Assembly: GCF_005048855.1 (NCBI RefSeq)
Contig: NZ_SUME01000004.1
Location: 62,001-126,000 of the forward strand
Direction: 5' to 3'
DNA: 64,000 nucleotides
Source of the DNA: Sphingobacterium olei
GTDB taxonomy: Bacteria > Bacteroidota > Bacteroidia > Sphingobacteriales > Sphingobacteriaceae
Shown: positions 28,679 to 37,304 of the stretch, one piece after another
How positions within the stretch are numbered: position 1 is the stretch's first letter
Layout: each line of letters begins with the position of its first letter
Notes under the pieces: model-generated
What the model saw: the letters and a program-made list of their open reading frames with translations, nothing else
Told to the model about the DNA's origin: nothing
Databases searched by the model: none
Translations under genes and position numbers: made by a program

Positions 28679-31600
28679 TTAAAAAGTTATATTAATACCA
28701 AATAACATTTGCCACGATGGAGGAACCACTGTACCCATCACACGGTTGGTCTCCGGATCGAGACCTTTATATTTGTTCACATATTCTGAAAAGAAGGTCA
28801 ACGGGTTTGTAGCGGTTGCGTATATGCGGGCCTTGCTTAATCCTATTGATCTAAGGGGCTGATCGGGTAAAGTATAACCCAACGTCACTGTCCGTATCTT
28901 GAGGTAAGACGCATCGAATAGTGTAAGCGTTCCTTTATAAGGTATGCTCTGTACCCTATTATTTGGAGCTGGCCAACGCGCACCTGTATTTTCCGGGGTC
29001 CAATAATCCACATCCAGATTGTTTGTATAACCACCTAACAGAGAGTTTTGTCCGCCGCCATAGAGTTCAGACCTAAGTAGACCTCCTTGGCGGAAATTCA
29101 TCACCACGGTAAAGTCAAAGTTCTTATACGCTAGGGTATTTGTCCATCCACCTTCGAAGTTGGCCTGATGGCTTCCCAATACTTTGCGGTCATTGTCGTT
29201 GATTATGTTATCAGGCACACCATCGGGTCCACTGATATCGGACACTTTAATAGTCCCTATCACGGATTCGTCGCCCGAGGTTTTAAGTCCGAAGCTTTCG
29301 GCCAGCGCCCGGTCTTCAGGAGTGTCTTGCCAGATACCTAATCCTACATATTCGTAAAAAGATCCTAGCGGATGACCGACAAAGAGGTTGTCGGAAATCA
29401 GTTGGTCTACTCCTTCAGTAAGCTGCACAACCTTATTCCGGTTAAAGTAGATATTGAGATCCGTACTCCATTGGAATTTATTCTTGCCGTCGCCATTGAA
29501 AATATCCATACGGACATTCGTCTCAAACCCTACATTTTCTGTTTTACCTACATTGTAAGGGATAGCTGTACTGACACCACTTGTTGCAGGAGGAGTGAAA
29601 TTCATCATCAAATTGTTGGAGTATTGTTTGTAGGCTTCAATAGAACCAGTAACCCGGTTTTTCAGAAAACCAAAATCTATACCGGCATTATAACTGGCTG
29701 TACGTTCCCACTTCAGTTCACTGTTGGAGGCCGCAGTCGGATAATATCCCAGTACGCCCTGAGAACCAAAGATGTACCTGTTGCTACTCATATTGCCTAT
29801 GGTATCATAAGGATTCACGTTGGTGTTACCGACTTCACCATAACTGAGACGCAGTTTCAACTGGGACAATATATGAGCCGTTCTGTCCATAAACTGTTCA
29901 TGGCCTATGTTCCACGCAAGGGCAGCAGAAGGGAAATAGTGCCATTTATTACCTTGGGCCAGACGGGAAGAGCCATCCCCACGAAACGTTGCGGTCAGGT
30001 AATAACGTTGGTCAAAGTCATAATTAAGGCGCCCCATATAAGAAAGCATGCTCCATTTGCTGTAGCCTCCACCTCCTTTATGGTTCTCAGCCGTACCCGG
30101 ATTGTAATAACCTACCTGATTGGTCGGTACGTTTTCATAGTTTAGATCGAAATCCTGCGATTCTCTTTCTTCAGCACTAAACAAAGCGGTGACATTGAAG
30201 TTGTGCTTATCCACTTTCTTGTCATAAGTTAAAAGATTCTCAAGCGTATAATTCATCAATGAGGCTGATTCATTATACCCATAGTTTGATGACTGCCGGC
30301 GCTTACTTGTCCCTTGCTGATAGTAGCGTTGCAGGGTAGTCTGCGATAGCTGTACACCTGCATTGAGCCTGTATTTAAAGCCATGCGTGAAATCGACATC
30401 TAAATAACCTGTCGTAAATGTTGACAACCGTTTGCGGTCATCCTGAATCGCTCCTGGACGAAGATCCATGAGGGGATTACTCATTAGGTCATTTGGATGT
30501 ACTTTTTCCCGTATCGATCCATCGTCCAAATAGGGCGATAGGAGCGGACTGAGTGAAAGCGCATCGCCCATCGGATTCAGGCTTTCTCCTCTACTTATAT
30601 AGTAGGTATTCAATGTGTTAAACCCTAATTTAAGGTACTTGTTTATGGCATGATCCACAGACAATTTCAGGGTTGCACGCTCCATCGACTGTAAATCGTA
30701 TATACCTGTCGATTTAAAATATCCCAACGATGTAGCATATTGGGTATTTTTCGATCCGCCTGCTATACTGATCTGATGATTGTTGATGACTGGATCCTTA
30801 TCATACAACTCTTTTTGCCAGTCGGTATATACACCTCTGTCATAACCTTCGATTTCTCCATCGAGTCCTCCTTCGAATACACGTTGTAATACCCTGGGAT
30901 CGTCGATACCTGTGTAACTGTCCGAATTTTTGTAACGATTGTACATGGACCATTTCCGTAGTTGCATATACTCATCCGAATTCATAGCATCATAAAATCC
31001 CAACGGCTTGCTAACCCCTACGTACCCATTATAAGTCACTGCCGCTTTTGCCGCTTCTACTCCACGCTTGGTCGTCATCAGTATAACTCCATTGGCTCCA
31101 CGCGAACCATAGATTGCTGTTGACGAAGCATCTTTAAGAACGGTAACTGAAGTGATATCATCTGGTGAAATATTGTTTAGCATACCTAAATCGTAAGGAA
31201 TACCGTCCACAACCAAAAGAGGGTCATTGCCTGCAGCGATCGATCGCGTACCGCGGATACGGATCTCAGGAGTATGTGCCGGATGTGTTGATCCTCCACT
31301 TCTCTGTATGTTCACCCCTGATCCTGCACCTTGCAGCGCCATTGCAATATTTGCGGCAGGCGTATTACGGATCGTTTGTTCATCGATTACGTTGACGGCA
31401 CCTGTTAAATCAGATTTCTTCACCGTACCGTACCCCACAACGACCACTTCATCCAAATCACTGATTTCTTGCTCCAAGGTTATATCTATAACAGATCTAC
31501 CTCGGACGGCTTCCTCTTTGCGTACGAAACCTACAGACTGAAAAATGAGAGTTCCGTCTGATTTAACAGCTATGCTGTAGCTTCCATTATCCGATGTAGC

Positions 31601-32110
31601 TACGGCGGAAGTTGTTCCTTCCGCCGATACAGAAATCCCCGCCAATACAGTTCCATTTGCATCGCTGACGGTGCCTGTTACCACATTTTCTTGAATATGC
31701 ATATTGGATTCCCTTTCCTCCGATTGTTGGTGGATAGGTTTGCTTCTTTCAGTCTTCTTTTCTTTCAGTACGATCGTTTTATCCATAATAACATACGTCA
31801 GGGGCAGTCCTTTAAGACATTCGTCCATCACGGTTTCGAGCGTAGCATTTTTAAGATTAATATTAACTTTCCGGGTATCATTCACTCGTTTTGCTGAATA
31901 AAAAACCGTTCGGTCGGTCTGCTTCTTGATTTCGCGAAAGACTTCCTTCATGGAAATGCCGTTTTGCTGAAGCGTAACGTGGTGTTGTGCCACACTTCTC
32001 GCTCCCACCTGCATAACGAAGAAGATAATGATAGTTAGCGTAAGCTGTATGCGCATAAGCACCTGAGTTTTTAACACCCGCTGAAGCGGGAAAGTAATTT
32101 TTTCGTACAT
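28679..32110 (-). CDS. SusC/RagA TonB-dependent transporter with STN signalling domain (locus 1)
   Basis: The 1143-residue outer-membrane importer has a signal peptide, then an STN domain (about 55-120; GISMKEVFREIKKQTDRTVFYS). A carboxypeptidase-D-like regulatory domain follows (about 140-215; GTVSDANGTVLAGISV). The plug has VVVVGYGTVKKSDLTGAV and RIRGTRSI, and the barrel ends in a terminal aromatic strand (MLFGINITF). The STN domain is what contacts FecR-type anti-sigma factors in trans-envelope signalling, which fits the fecR and sigma genes directly upstream. The substrate is unknown. Confidence 0.96.
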   Translation of the reverse strand: MYEKITFPLQRVLKTQVLMRIQLTLTIIIFFVMQVGARSVAQHHVTLQQNGISMKEVFREIKKQTDRTVFYSAKRVNDTRKVNINLKNATLETVMDECLKGLPLTYVIMDKTIVLKEKKTERSKPIHQQSEERESNMHIQENVVTGTVSDANGTVLAGISVSAEGTTSAVATSDNGSYSIAVKSDGTLIFQSVGFVRKEEAVRGRSVIDITLEQEISDLDEVVVVGYGTVKKSDLTGAVNVIDEQTIRNTPAANIAMALQGAGSGVNIQRSGGSTHPAHTPEIRIRGTRSIAAGNDPLLVVDGIPYDLGMLNNISPDDITSVTVLKDASSTAIYGSRGANGVILMTTKRGVEAAKAAVTYNGYVGVSKPLGFYDAMNSDEYMQLRKWSMYNRYKNSDSYTGIDDPRVLQRVFEGGLDGEIEGYDRGVYTDWQKELYDKDPVINNHQISIAGGSKNTQYATSLGYFKSTGIYDLQSMERATLKLSVDHAINKYLKLGFNTLNTYYISRGESLNPMGDALSLSPLLSPYLDDGSIREKVHPNDLMSNPLMDLRPGAIQDDRKRLSTFTTGYLDVDFTHGFKYRLNAGVQLSQTTLQRYYQQGTSKRRQSSNYGYNESASLMNYTLENLLTYDKKVDKHNFNVTALFSAEERESQDFDLNYENVPTNQVGYYNPGTAENHKGGGGYSKWSMLSYMGRLNYDFDQRYYLTATFRGDGSSRLAQGNKWHYFPSAALAWNIGHEQFMDRTAHILSQLKLRLSYGEVGNTNVNPYDTIGNMSSNRYIFGSQGVLGYYPTAASNSELKWERTASYNAGIDFGFLKNRVTGSIEAYKQYSNNLMMNFTPPATSGVSTAIPYNVGKTENVGFETNVRMDIFNGDGKNKFQWSTDLNIYFNRNKVVQLTEGVDQLISDNLFVGHPLGSFYEYVGLGIWQDTPEDRALAESFGLKTSGDESVIGTIKVSDISGPDGVPDNIINDNDRKVLGSHQANFEGGWTNTLAYKNFDFTVVMNFRQGGLLRSELYGGGQNSLLGGYTNNLDVDYWTPENTGARWPAPNNRVQSIPYKGTLTLFDASYLKIRTVTLGYTLPDQPLRSIGLSKARIYATATNPLTFFSEYVNKYKGLDPETNRVMGTVVPPSWQMLFGINITF

Positions 32111-32184
32111 TTACAGTAATGTTTGGTTCAATTGAATAACTAGCTTTATGGTTTGTCCTGAACATTTTCTGCCTTGCAGATATT

Positions 32185-32211
32185 GCCGAAAGTGTTGGTC
32201 GCACTTTCGGC
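32185..32211 (-). terminator. Hairpin between fecR and susC
   Basis: The 10-bp arms gccgaaagtg (32185-32194) and cactttcggc (32202-32211) are perfectly complementary. Read on the minus strand it lies 58 nt after the fecR stop. susC would then need its own promoter in 32111-32184, perhaps one recognised by the ECF sigma factor. Confidence 0.6.
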
Positions 32212-32269
32212 TTCTTGTTCACTTGATTGTTGTCAAATTATAACATACACTATTTTTTAAATTTTATCA

Positions 32270-33454
32270 TTAGTTTCCGATTTTATTGCGGATGATCACG
32301 GTTCTATTTTTAACTTCGAATGTTAAACCGCCCGCCTCCTGCATAATATCCAGCACCGTCCGTAGGTTACCGTACCTCGAAATACTTCCGGAAAATACCT
32401 CATTGGAAGGCACATATTTGCTGCTATCAATTTCGAAGTCGTACCAACGGGCTATCCTCTCCAATACCTCTTCTGCGGTCTCATCCCGAAATACAAATTC
32501 GCCGTTCTTCCAATCGACATAATCGTGTACATCCACCTTACTTTTTTGAAGTCCATTCTTTCCATTTTTTCCCTGTTCCCCTGGAAGAAGTGTCAACGCT
32601 TCACCAGATCGAGGTGTTTCGACACGAACTTTACCATCCACCAAGGTGGTCTTCGTTTCCTCTTCATCGTGATAAGCCGAAATATTAAACTCTGTACCTA
32701 AAACGGTAATCGTTTGGTTGGCGCTAACAACTTTAAATGGTTTAAAATGTGCAACCGTGTTATCAGTTTGTACACGTTTTACATCGAAATAAGCCTCTCC
32801 CTCCAATTCCACGATGCGCTCTCCTTTAGCAAAATGGGTAGGATATTTTAGCGTTGATTCGGCGTTTAACCACACCGTTGTTCCGTCGGCTAGCGTAACT
32901 TTATATGTTCCGCCACGTGGTGTACTGAGCGTCAACCATTGCGGAGAAGATGATTCCAATGCTACAACAGTGGATGTTCCATCATTATACGTGATCTCTT
33001 TTTCATCGACGATAATGCCATTACGACTTTCGTCCAAGGTAAGTGTCCTGCCGTCGGCAAGTATTATCTTTGCTTTATTTCCGCCCGGCATAATATCTAT
33101 TTCAGAGACAACGGTATCATCAGCTTTCGGTGAGAATATAAACCATGAAATCCCGATCATCCCTGATATAAATACGGCCGCAACATAAGGAAGCCAGCGA
33201 TTTAAATCTGATTTCTTTTTCGATGCGATATGTTTTCTCAACTTTAATTTTACCTTATCGGTTAGGTCCTCTGCTTCCCTAGACGGATTGTGCGCGATCG
33301 TGTTCGAGAATTCTTTACGCAAAAGATGATCAAATGCCTCAGGTATACCATAGTCTTTGAAATAATCCAGCATCGCCTTCAACTCTTCCTCAGAAATAGA
33401 AAGGTCTATATATTTTCTACATAATACTTCGATATCGTACTGGCTCTTACCCAT
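32270..33454 (-). CDS. FecR-family anti-sigma factor
   Basis: The 394-residue inner-membrane protein has a cytoplasmic N-terminal sigma-binding region (about 1-85) and one transmembrane helix (about 86-107; WLPYVAAVFISGMIGISWFI). The periplasmic FecR domain follows, with LTLSTPRGGTYKVTLADGTTVWLNAEST, LEGEAYFDV and VLGTEFNISAY. A DUF4974 tail (about 310-390) contains EVLERIARWYDFEI and VFSGSISR. It should hold the neighbouring ECF sigma inactive until the SusC STN domain signals substrate. Confidence 0.95.
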   Translation of the reverse strand: MGKSQYDIEVLCRKYIDLSISEEELKAMLDYFKDYGIPEAFDHLLRKEFSNTIAHNPSREAEDLTDKVKLKLRKHIASKKKSDLNRWLPYVAAVFISGMIGISWFIFSPKADDTVVSEIDIMPGGNKAKIILADGRTLTLDESRNGIIVDEKEITYNDGTSTVVALESSSPQWLTLSTPRGGTYKVTLADGTTVWLNAESTLKYPTHFAKGERIVELEGEAYFDVKRVQTDNTVAHFKPFKVVSANQTITVLGTEFNISAYHDEEETKTTLVDGKVRVETPRSGEALTLLPGEQGKNGKNGLQKSKVDVHDYVDWKNGEFVFRDETAEEVLERIARWYDFEIDSSKYVPSNEVFSGSISRYGNLRTVLDIMQEAGGLTFEVKNRTVIIRNKIGN

Positions 33455-33540
33455 TATAATTTTTGGCTAACTGTATAATTACACCTCAAATGCAAAAAGC
33501 AAGCAACAGGAATAGGGCTTATTTTGCAAATCGCTGGTAA

Positions 33541-34149
33541 TCAGGAAGAAAAAATATCAAAAATAAAAGTGAGATATAAAATATTGATGAGTTCAGTTTG
33601 ATTTTTCAGTTCCCCTTTTAAGAAAATGTTAGCATTTCTGATGTGGCTATTAACGGTAGTTATGGAAATTTTAAGTCGTTCACTTACCTCTTTGTAGCTT
33701 AGTCCTTCAAGCTTACAAAGCTCATAAACTTTTTTCTGTTGAGGTGGTAAGCGATCTAACAATGTTTGTAGCAATTGTTGCGTTTCCTTATGTTCTATCC
33801 ACTCCTCCACCATGTTATTATCCGTCGACCTAAAGTATCTCAGAAATTCCTCTCGCAGACGACTGTCATTCGCCAATTTACGAAATACATTTTTTGATTT
33901 ATTTATTGCACTCCGGTACAAGTAGGCTGGAACGGACTTTGATGCATCCATCGCATGGCGCTTCTCCCATAACATCATAAACACCTCTTGCAACACCTCC
34001 TCAGCTAATTCATAGGAACGCAACAGCCGAATGAGATGCGCCGCGAGTTCATTTTTATAGCGATCATAAATCTCCAAAAAAGCTTTTTCGTCATCATCAT
34101 TCAATAGGATAACCAATGCTTCATCCGTATGATTTCTTAGGTTTTTCAT
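33541..34149 (-). CDS. ECF RNA polymerase sigma factor
   Basis: The 202-residue sigma-70 family protein has region 2 (about 24-90; EIYDRYKNELAAHLIRLL and EVLQEVFMMLWEKR) and region 4 (about 128-180; LPPQQKKVYELCKLEGLSYKEVSERL). It is the Bacteroidota polysaccharide-locus type. With FecR (86 bases downstream) and STN-SusC it forms a complete surface-signalling cascade. Its probable targets are the locus-1 genes. Confidence 0.95.
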   Translation of the reverse strand: MKNLRNHTDEALVILLNDDDEKAFLEIYDRYKNELAAHLIRLLRSYELAEEVLQEVFMMLWEKRHAMDASKSVPAYLYRSAINKSKNVFRKLANDSRLREEFLRYFRSTDNNMVEEWIEHKETQQLLQTLLDRLPPQQKKVYELCKLEGLSYKEVSERLKISITTVNSHIRNANIFLKGELKNQTELINILYLTFIFDIFSS

Positions 34150-34265
34150 ATCCCATTGTTACTAACAAGAAGTTGTTATTTACGACTTTTGATTTATAAT
34201 ATAGCGATCTCTAATTGCGCGCTGTGAATATACGAAATTATGCTATCTTTTAGTAACTTTTAACT

Positions 34266-35753
34266 TTACCGCACATCCTTAATATGGCGAGGGCCTTTTT
34301 CTTTTGTTTTTAAAGCACCCTTAGCCACCCCGGCCCTTTCCCCCTTTTTCCATTCTCCCGGAAGCCGGTTTCCATAAACATCATCTCGATCGGGTGTTGG
34401 GTTCTGCGGCACAGAATCTCCTGTTTCGGCAACCCATTGATCCATTACTTTTCGCAAATAAACGAGGGAATTTTGGTGTTTTTTATCGAACACGAGATTG
34501 GTAAATTGATATGGATCAGCAGGGAGATAGTATAATTCTTCGTGTTCGCGGGGTACAAGAAACACATCTTCCTGTTCCGGGACTGTCAATCCGCGATCAT
34601 GGGCATCCCACAATTCGCTTCCTGCGGGAAACTGCCGTGTAGATTCGCCTACCAAATTCTGATGCTCGGGGAAAGCATTTCTGATATATACCCAGTCTTT
34701 GTGCCTAACCATTCGTTCATGGGCTTGAAAGACGTGCCAATTGTGTTCGGCAAACGCAAAATCACGGTGTTCCGATCTTCCGCCGTCGACTAAAATGGAA
34801 TGAAAGCTCACGCCCTGTATATTATCATGGACGTCATTACCTGCCAATGTTAGAACCGTAGATGCAATATCTATTGCGCTTATTAAAGCGTTAGTTTTAC
34901 CTTGATGTACATTAGGACCATAGACAATAAAAGGCGTTTTTATTCCGCTGTCGTATAATCTTCCTTTGCTTCGAGGGAACGGTCTTCCGTTATCACTCAT
35001 AAAGATGATATAGGTGTTCTCCAACATGTTCTGCTTCTTTAATTCCCTGACAATTTTCCCTAGGTAATAGTCGGCGCGCGACACTTCGTGGTAATATGCG
35101 GCAAGATCCTGACGTGTCTTTGGGCCATCGTATAACATCGGTGGCACGATGATATCATCGGGATTGTATATGGGGCCCTTATCGTTAATCTGCCAGTCTC
35201 GATGCGCATCGAGACTGGCAAACCAAAAGAAAAAAGGCTGATTTTTCGGTCTGTTTTTTATAATCTGGTTCCAATCTCCTTCGCCACCTGGCCCCTTGCC
35301 CGGTGAGATCGTATCAAATGCATGCTTCGTTTGTGGCCCCATATGGTTTTTGCCGGATAACACCGTATAATAGCCGGCTTCCTTCAGGAGCTGCGGAAAC
35401 ATTACCTGTCCGCTAGGAAGTGGATCGTGTAGTTCGGGTGCTCCGGTATTGTGGGGGTATCGCCCCGTAATGATACTAGAACGACTTGGGCTACAACTGC
35501 TGGTCGTCAGATATGCATTTTCGAACTTAAGTCCTAACTTAGCCAAACTGTCGATATTTGGCGTCTTGACATTTGGATCTCCGTAGCAGCCTAAATCGTC
35601 CCAACCAATGTCGTCAGTGATGAAAAATATAAAATTTGGCTTTGTTGTTGTTTCTTTATTTGCTGCATATTGTGCAACTGCTTGGGTTGGTTGCTGTAAA
35701 GCCAGCCCTACAGTAAGGGAACCTAAAATTTTAGAAATAGCCTTTATCTTCAT
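34266..35753 (-). CDS. Secreted sulfatase (S1 family, N-sulfoglucosamine sulfohydrolase-like)
   Basis: The product from the ATG at 35753 is 495 residues with a signal peptide (about 1-28); an in-frame GTG at 35780 would add nine residues. Metal ligands Asp47-Asp48 (FITDDIGW) are present. So is the maturation motif C-S-P-S-R (Cys87, Cys type), with the following TGRYPH. The DNGRPFPRSKGRLYDSG motif is seen in heparan N-sulfatase-like enzymes. Formylglycine maturation is needed, and no maturase gene is in the window. A proposed split-two-component operator lies upstream at 35929-35957. Confidence 0.9.
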   Translation of the reverse strand: MKIKAISKILGSLTVGLALQQPTQAVAQYAANKETTTKPNFIFFITDDIGWDDLGCYGDPNVKTPNIDSLAKLGLKFENAYLTTSSCSPSRSSIITGRYPHNTGAPELHDPLPSGQVMFPQLLKEAGYYTVLSGKNHMGPQTKHAFDTISPGKGPGGEGDWNQIIKNRPKNQPFFFWFASLDAHRDWQINDKGPIYNPDDIIVPPMLYDGPKTRQDLAAYYHEVSRADYYLGKIVRELKKQNMLENTYIIFMSDNGRPFPRSKGRLYDSGIKTPFIVYGPNVHQGKTNALISAIDIASTVLTLAGNDVHDNIQGVSFHSILVDGGRSEHRDFAFAEHNWHVFQAHERMVRHKDWVYIRNAFPEHQNLVGESTRQFPAGSELWDAHDRGLTVPEQEDVFLVPREHEELYYLPADPYQFTNLVFDKKHQNSLVYLRKVMDQWVAETGDSVPQNPTPDRDDVYGNRLPGEWKKGERAGVAKGALKTKEKGPRHIKDVR

Positions 35754-35928
35754 GCGTATGTTGTTAGTTTGTATCGGCACGTTGGTTTTAATTTTACGAA
35801 TCTACAGTGAAATCCTTTTACATGAAGTAGCTTATTCTTTTTCGAATTAGTATTAGGTGTCGTTTATAAAAATTAGCCAATTTAATACTCAAATTTCCCA
35901 AATGTCTTCCGGAATAAAATATCTCTCT

Positions 35929-35957
35929 GTATCAATAAAATGTGAAATCGTCTCAAT
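35929..35957 (-). promoter_or_regulatory. Direct-repeat operator 1 (sulfatase)
   Basis: Read toward the sulfatase, the site is ATTGAGAC-N13-ATTGATAC, with half-sites 21 bp apart. The gap to the -7-like GAAATTTG (35890-35897) is 31 nt. Confidence 0.65.
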
Positions 35958-36002
35958 ATGTTTTTTGATAGCATAGACGATTGCTGCTTAATTACATTTG
36001 CT

Positions 36003-36031
36003 GCTGAGACAAAAAATCAATTAATTGATAC
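36003..36031 (+). promoter_or_regulatory. Direct-repeat operator 2 (GH130)
   Basis: The site reads GCTGAGAC-N13-ATTGATAC, with half-sites 21 bp apart. The gap to TAATATTTG (36062-36070) is 30 nt. The GH130 ATG is at 36110. Confidence 0.65.
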
Positions 36032-36109
36032 AATTAACGGGTTTTCTTAGGTAAATATTAGTAATATTTGTATGGTCGAGTGACCATAATCGAACAAAAA
36101 GACCCCATT

Positions 36110-37243
36110 ATGAATTATATCAATTTACGACTACAAATTCTTATAGCTTTTCTTTGTTTTACTTCTTTTGCGAATGCACAGCACCAGCTTCCTGATTGGG
36201 CATTGGGTCCTTTCATACGTCCAGAAGGGGCCAATCCAGTGATATCGCCTAACCCGGAAAGCACTTTTTTCGACCCAATGAGCAAGCAAAATATAGCTTG
36301 GGAAGCGAGCGATGTGTTCAATCCAGGAGCGGTGGTGAAGAACAACCGGATTTACGTGCTGTATCGTGGGGAAGATAAATCCGGTATGGGTATTGGTAAA
36401 CGCACATCGAGATTGGGTATCGCCGAAAGTAAAGATGGAATCAACATGAAACGAAGCAGCAAGCCGATCTTTTATCCCGACGAAGACACACAAAAGGAAA
36501 ATGAATGGCCGGGTGGATGCGAAGATCCACGTATCGCTGTTACCGATGGTGGCTTATATGTGATGATGTATACGCAATGGAACAGAAAAGTAGCACGCCT
36601 AGCCGTGGCCACATCTAGGGACTTGAAAAATTGGACAAAGCACGGCCCCGCATTTCAACAAGCACACAATGGAAAGTTTAAGGATATGTTCTGTAAATCC
36701 GGCTCAATAGTGACTAAAGTCGAGAACAATAAGCAAGTGATCACCAAGGTAGACGGAAAATACATGATGTACTGGGGTGAGCGCTTTATGAATATTGCTA
36801 CTTCTGATGATTTGATTAACTGGAAACCCACCTTGAATGAAAGGGGTGATCTGGACCTGGTTGTAAAACCAAGACAGGGGTATTTTGATAGTGATATGAC
36901 GGAATGTGGCCCTCCTGCAATTATTACTGATCAGGGCATCCTGGTCTTATACAACGGCAAAAACAAAGGCGGCGACGGGAGAGATACAAACTATACCGCC
37001 GGAACGTATGCGGCAGGACAGGTACTGTTTGATTTAGAAAATCCATCCAAAGTTATTGGTCGTTTGGATAAGCCATTTTTTGTACCCACCGAGGCGTTCG
37101 AAAAAAGTGGACAGTATCCGGATGGTACGGTATTTATCCAAGGACTTGTTTATTTTAAAGACAAATGGTTTTTGTATTACGGTTGCGCAGACAGTCAGGT
37201 GGGTGTAGCGATTTTTGATCCCAAAAGCTTGGACACACGCTAA
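36110..37243 (+). CDS. Secreted GH130-like glycosidase/phosphorylase
   Basis: The ATG at 36110 starts a clear signal peptide (LQILIAFLCFTSFANAQ); an earlier in-frame ATG at 36068 lies inside the promoter. The 377-residue five-bladed propeller has FNPGAVVKNNRIYVLYRGED, SRLGIAESKDGI, and GGCEDPRIAVTDG, the conserved E-D-P-R with the catalytic Asp. Further motifs are GPPAII and LYYGCADSQVGVA. GH130 enzymes act mainly on beta-mannosides, by phosphorolysis or hydrolysis. Export argues for hydrolysis. Exact specificity is unknown. Confidence 0.85.
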   Translation: MNYINLRLQILIAFLCFTSFANAQHQLPDWALGPFIRPEGANPVISPNPESTFFDPMSKQNIAWEASDVFNPGAVVKNNRIYVLYRGEDKSGMGIGKRTSRLGIAESKDGINMKRSSKPIFYPDEDTQKENEWPGGCEDPRIAVTDGGLYVMMYTQWNRKVARLAVATSRDLKNWTKHGPAFQQAHNGKFKDMFCKSGSIVTKVENNKQVITKVDGKYMMYWGERFMNIATSDDLINWKPTLNERGDLDLVVKPRQGYFDSDMTECGPPAIITDQGILVLYNGKNKGGDGRDTNYTAGTYAAGQVLFDLENPSKVIGRLDKPFFVPTEAFEKSGQYPDGTVFIQGLVYFKDKWFLYYGCADSQVGVAIFDPKSLDTR

Positions 37244-37246
37244 TAA

Positions 37247-37292
37247 GCAGAATTAATTGGGCAGGCACGATAGCCTGCCCAATTAATTCTGC
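37247..37292. terminator. Bidirectional terminator, GH130 / GH43
   Basis: The 20-bp arms (37247-37266 and 37273-37292) are perfectly complementary around a 6-nt loop, directly after the GH130 stop and 12 bases beyond the convergent GH43 stop. Confidence 0.85.
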
Positions 37293-37304
37293 AGGGAGAG
37301 TTCC

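Larger units (their letters stand above)
35754..36109. other. Divergent regulatory region, sulfatase / GH130
   Basis: This 356-bp non-coding region holds two copies of the direct-repeat operator, one facing each gene. The -7-like elements are CAAATTTC at 35890-35897 (minus strand GAAATTTG) and TAATATTTG at 36062-36070. The sulfatase leader (about 130 nt) shares blocks with the leader of the SusCD operon at 48132-48580. Confidence 0.6.

Noticed and set aside
29372-30145. A 257-codon open frame antisense to the locus-1 susC
   Set aside because: It lies wholly within a clear SusC coding sequence on the other strand and shows no domain or signal; it is a shadow frame.
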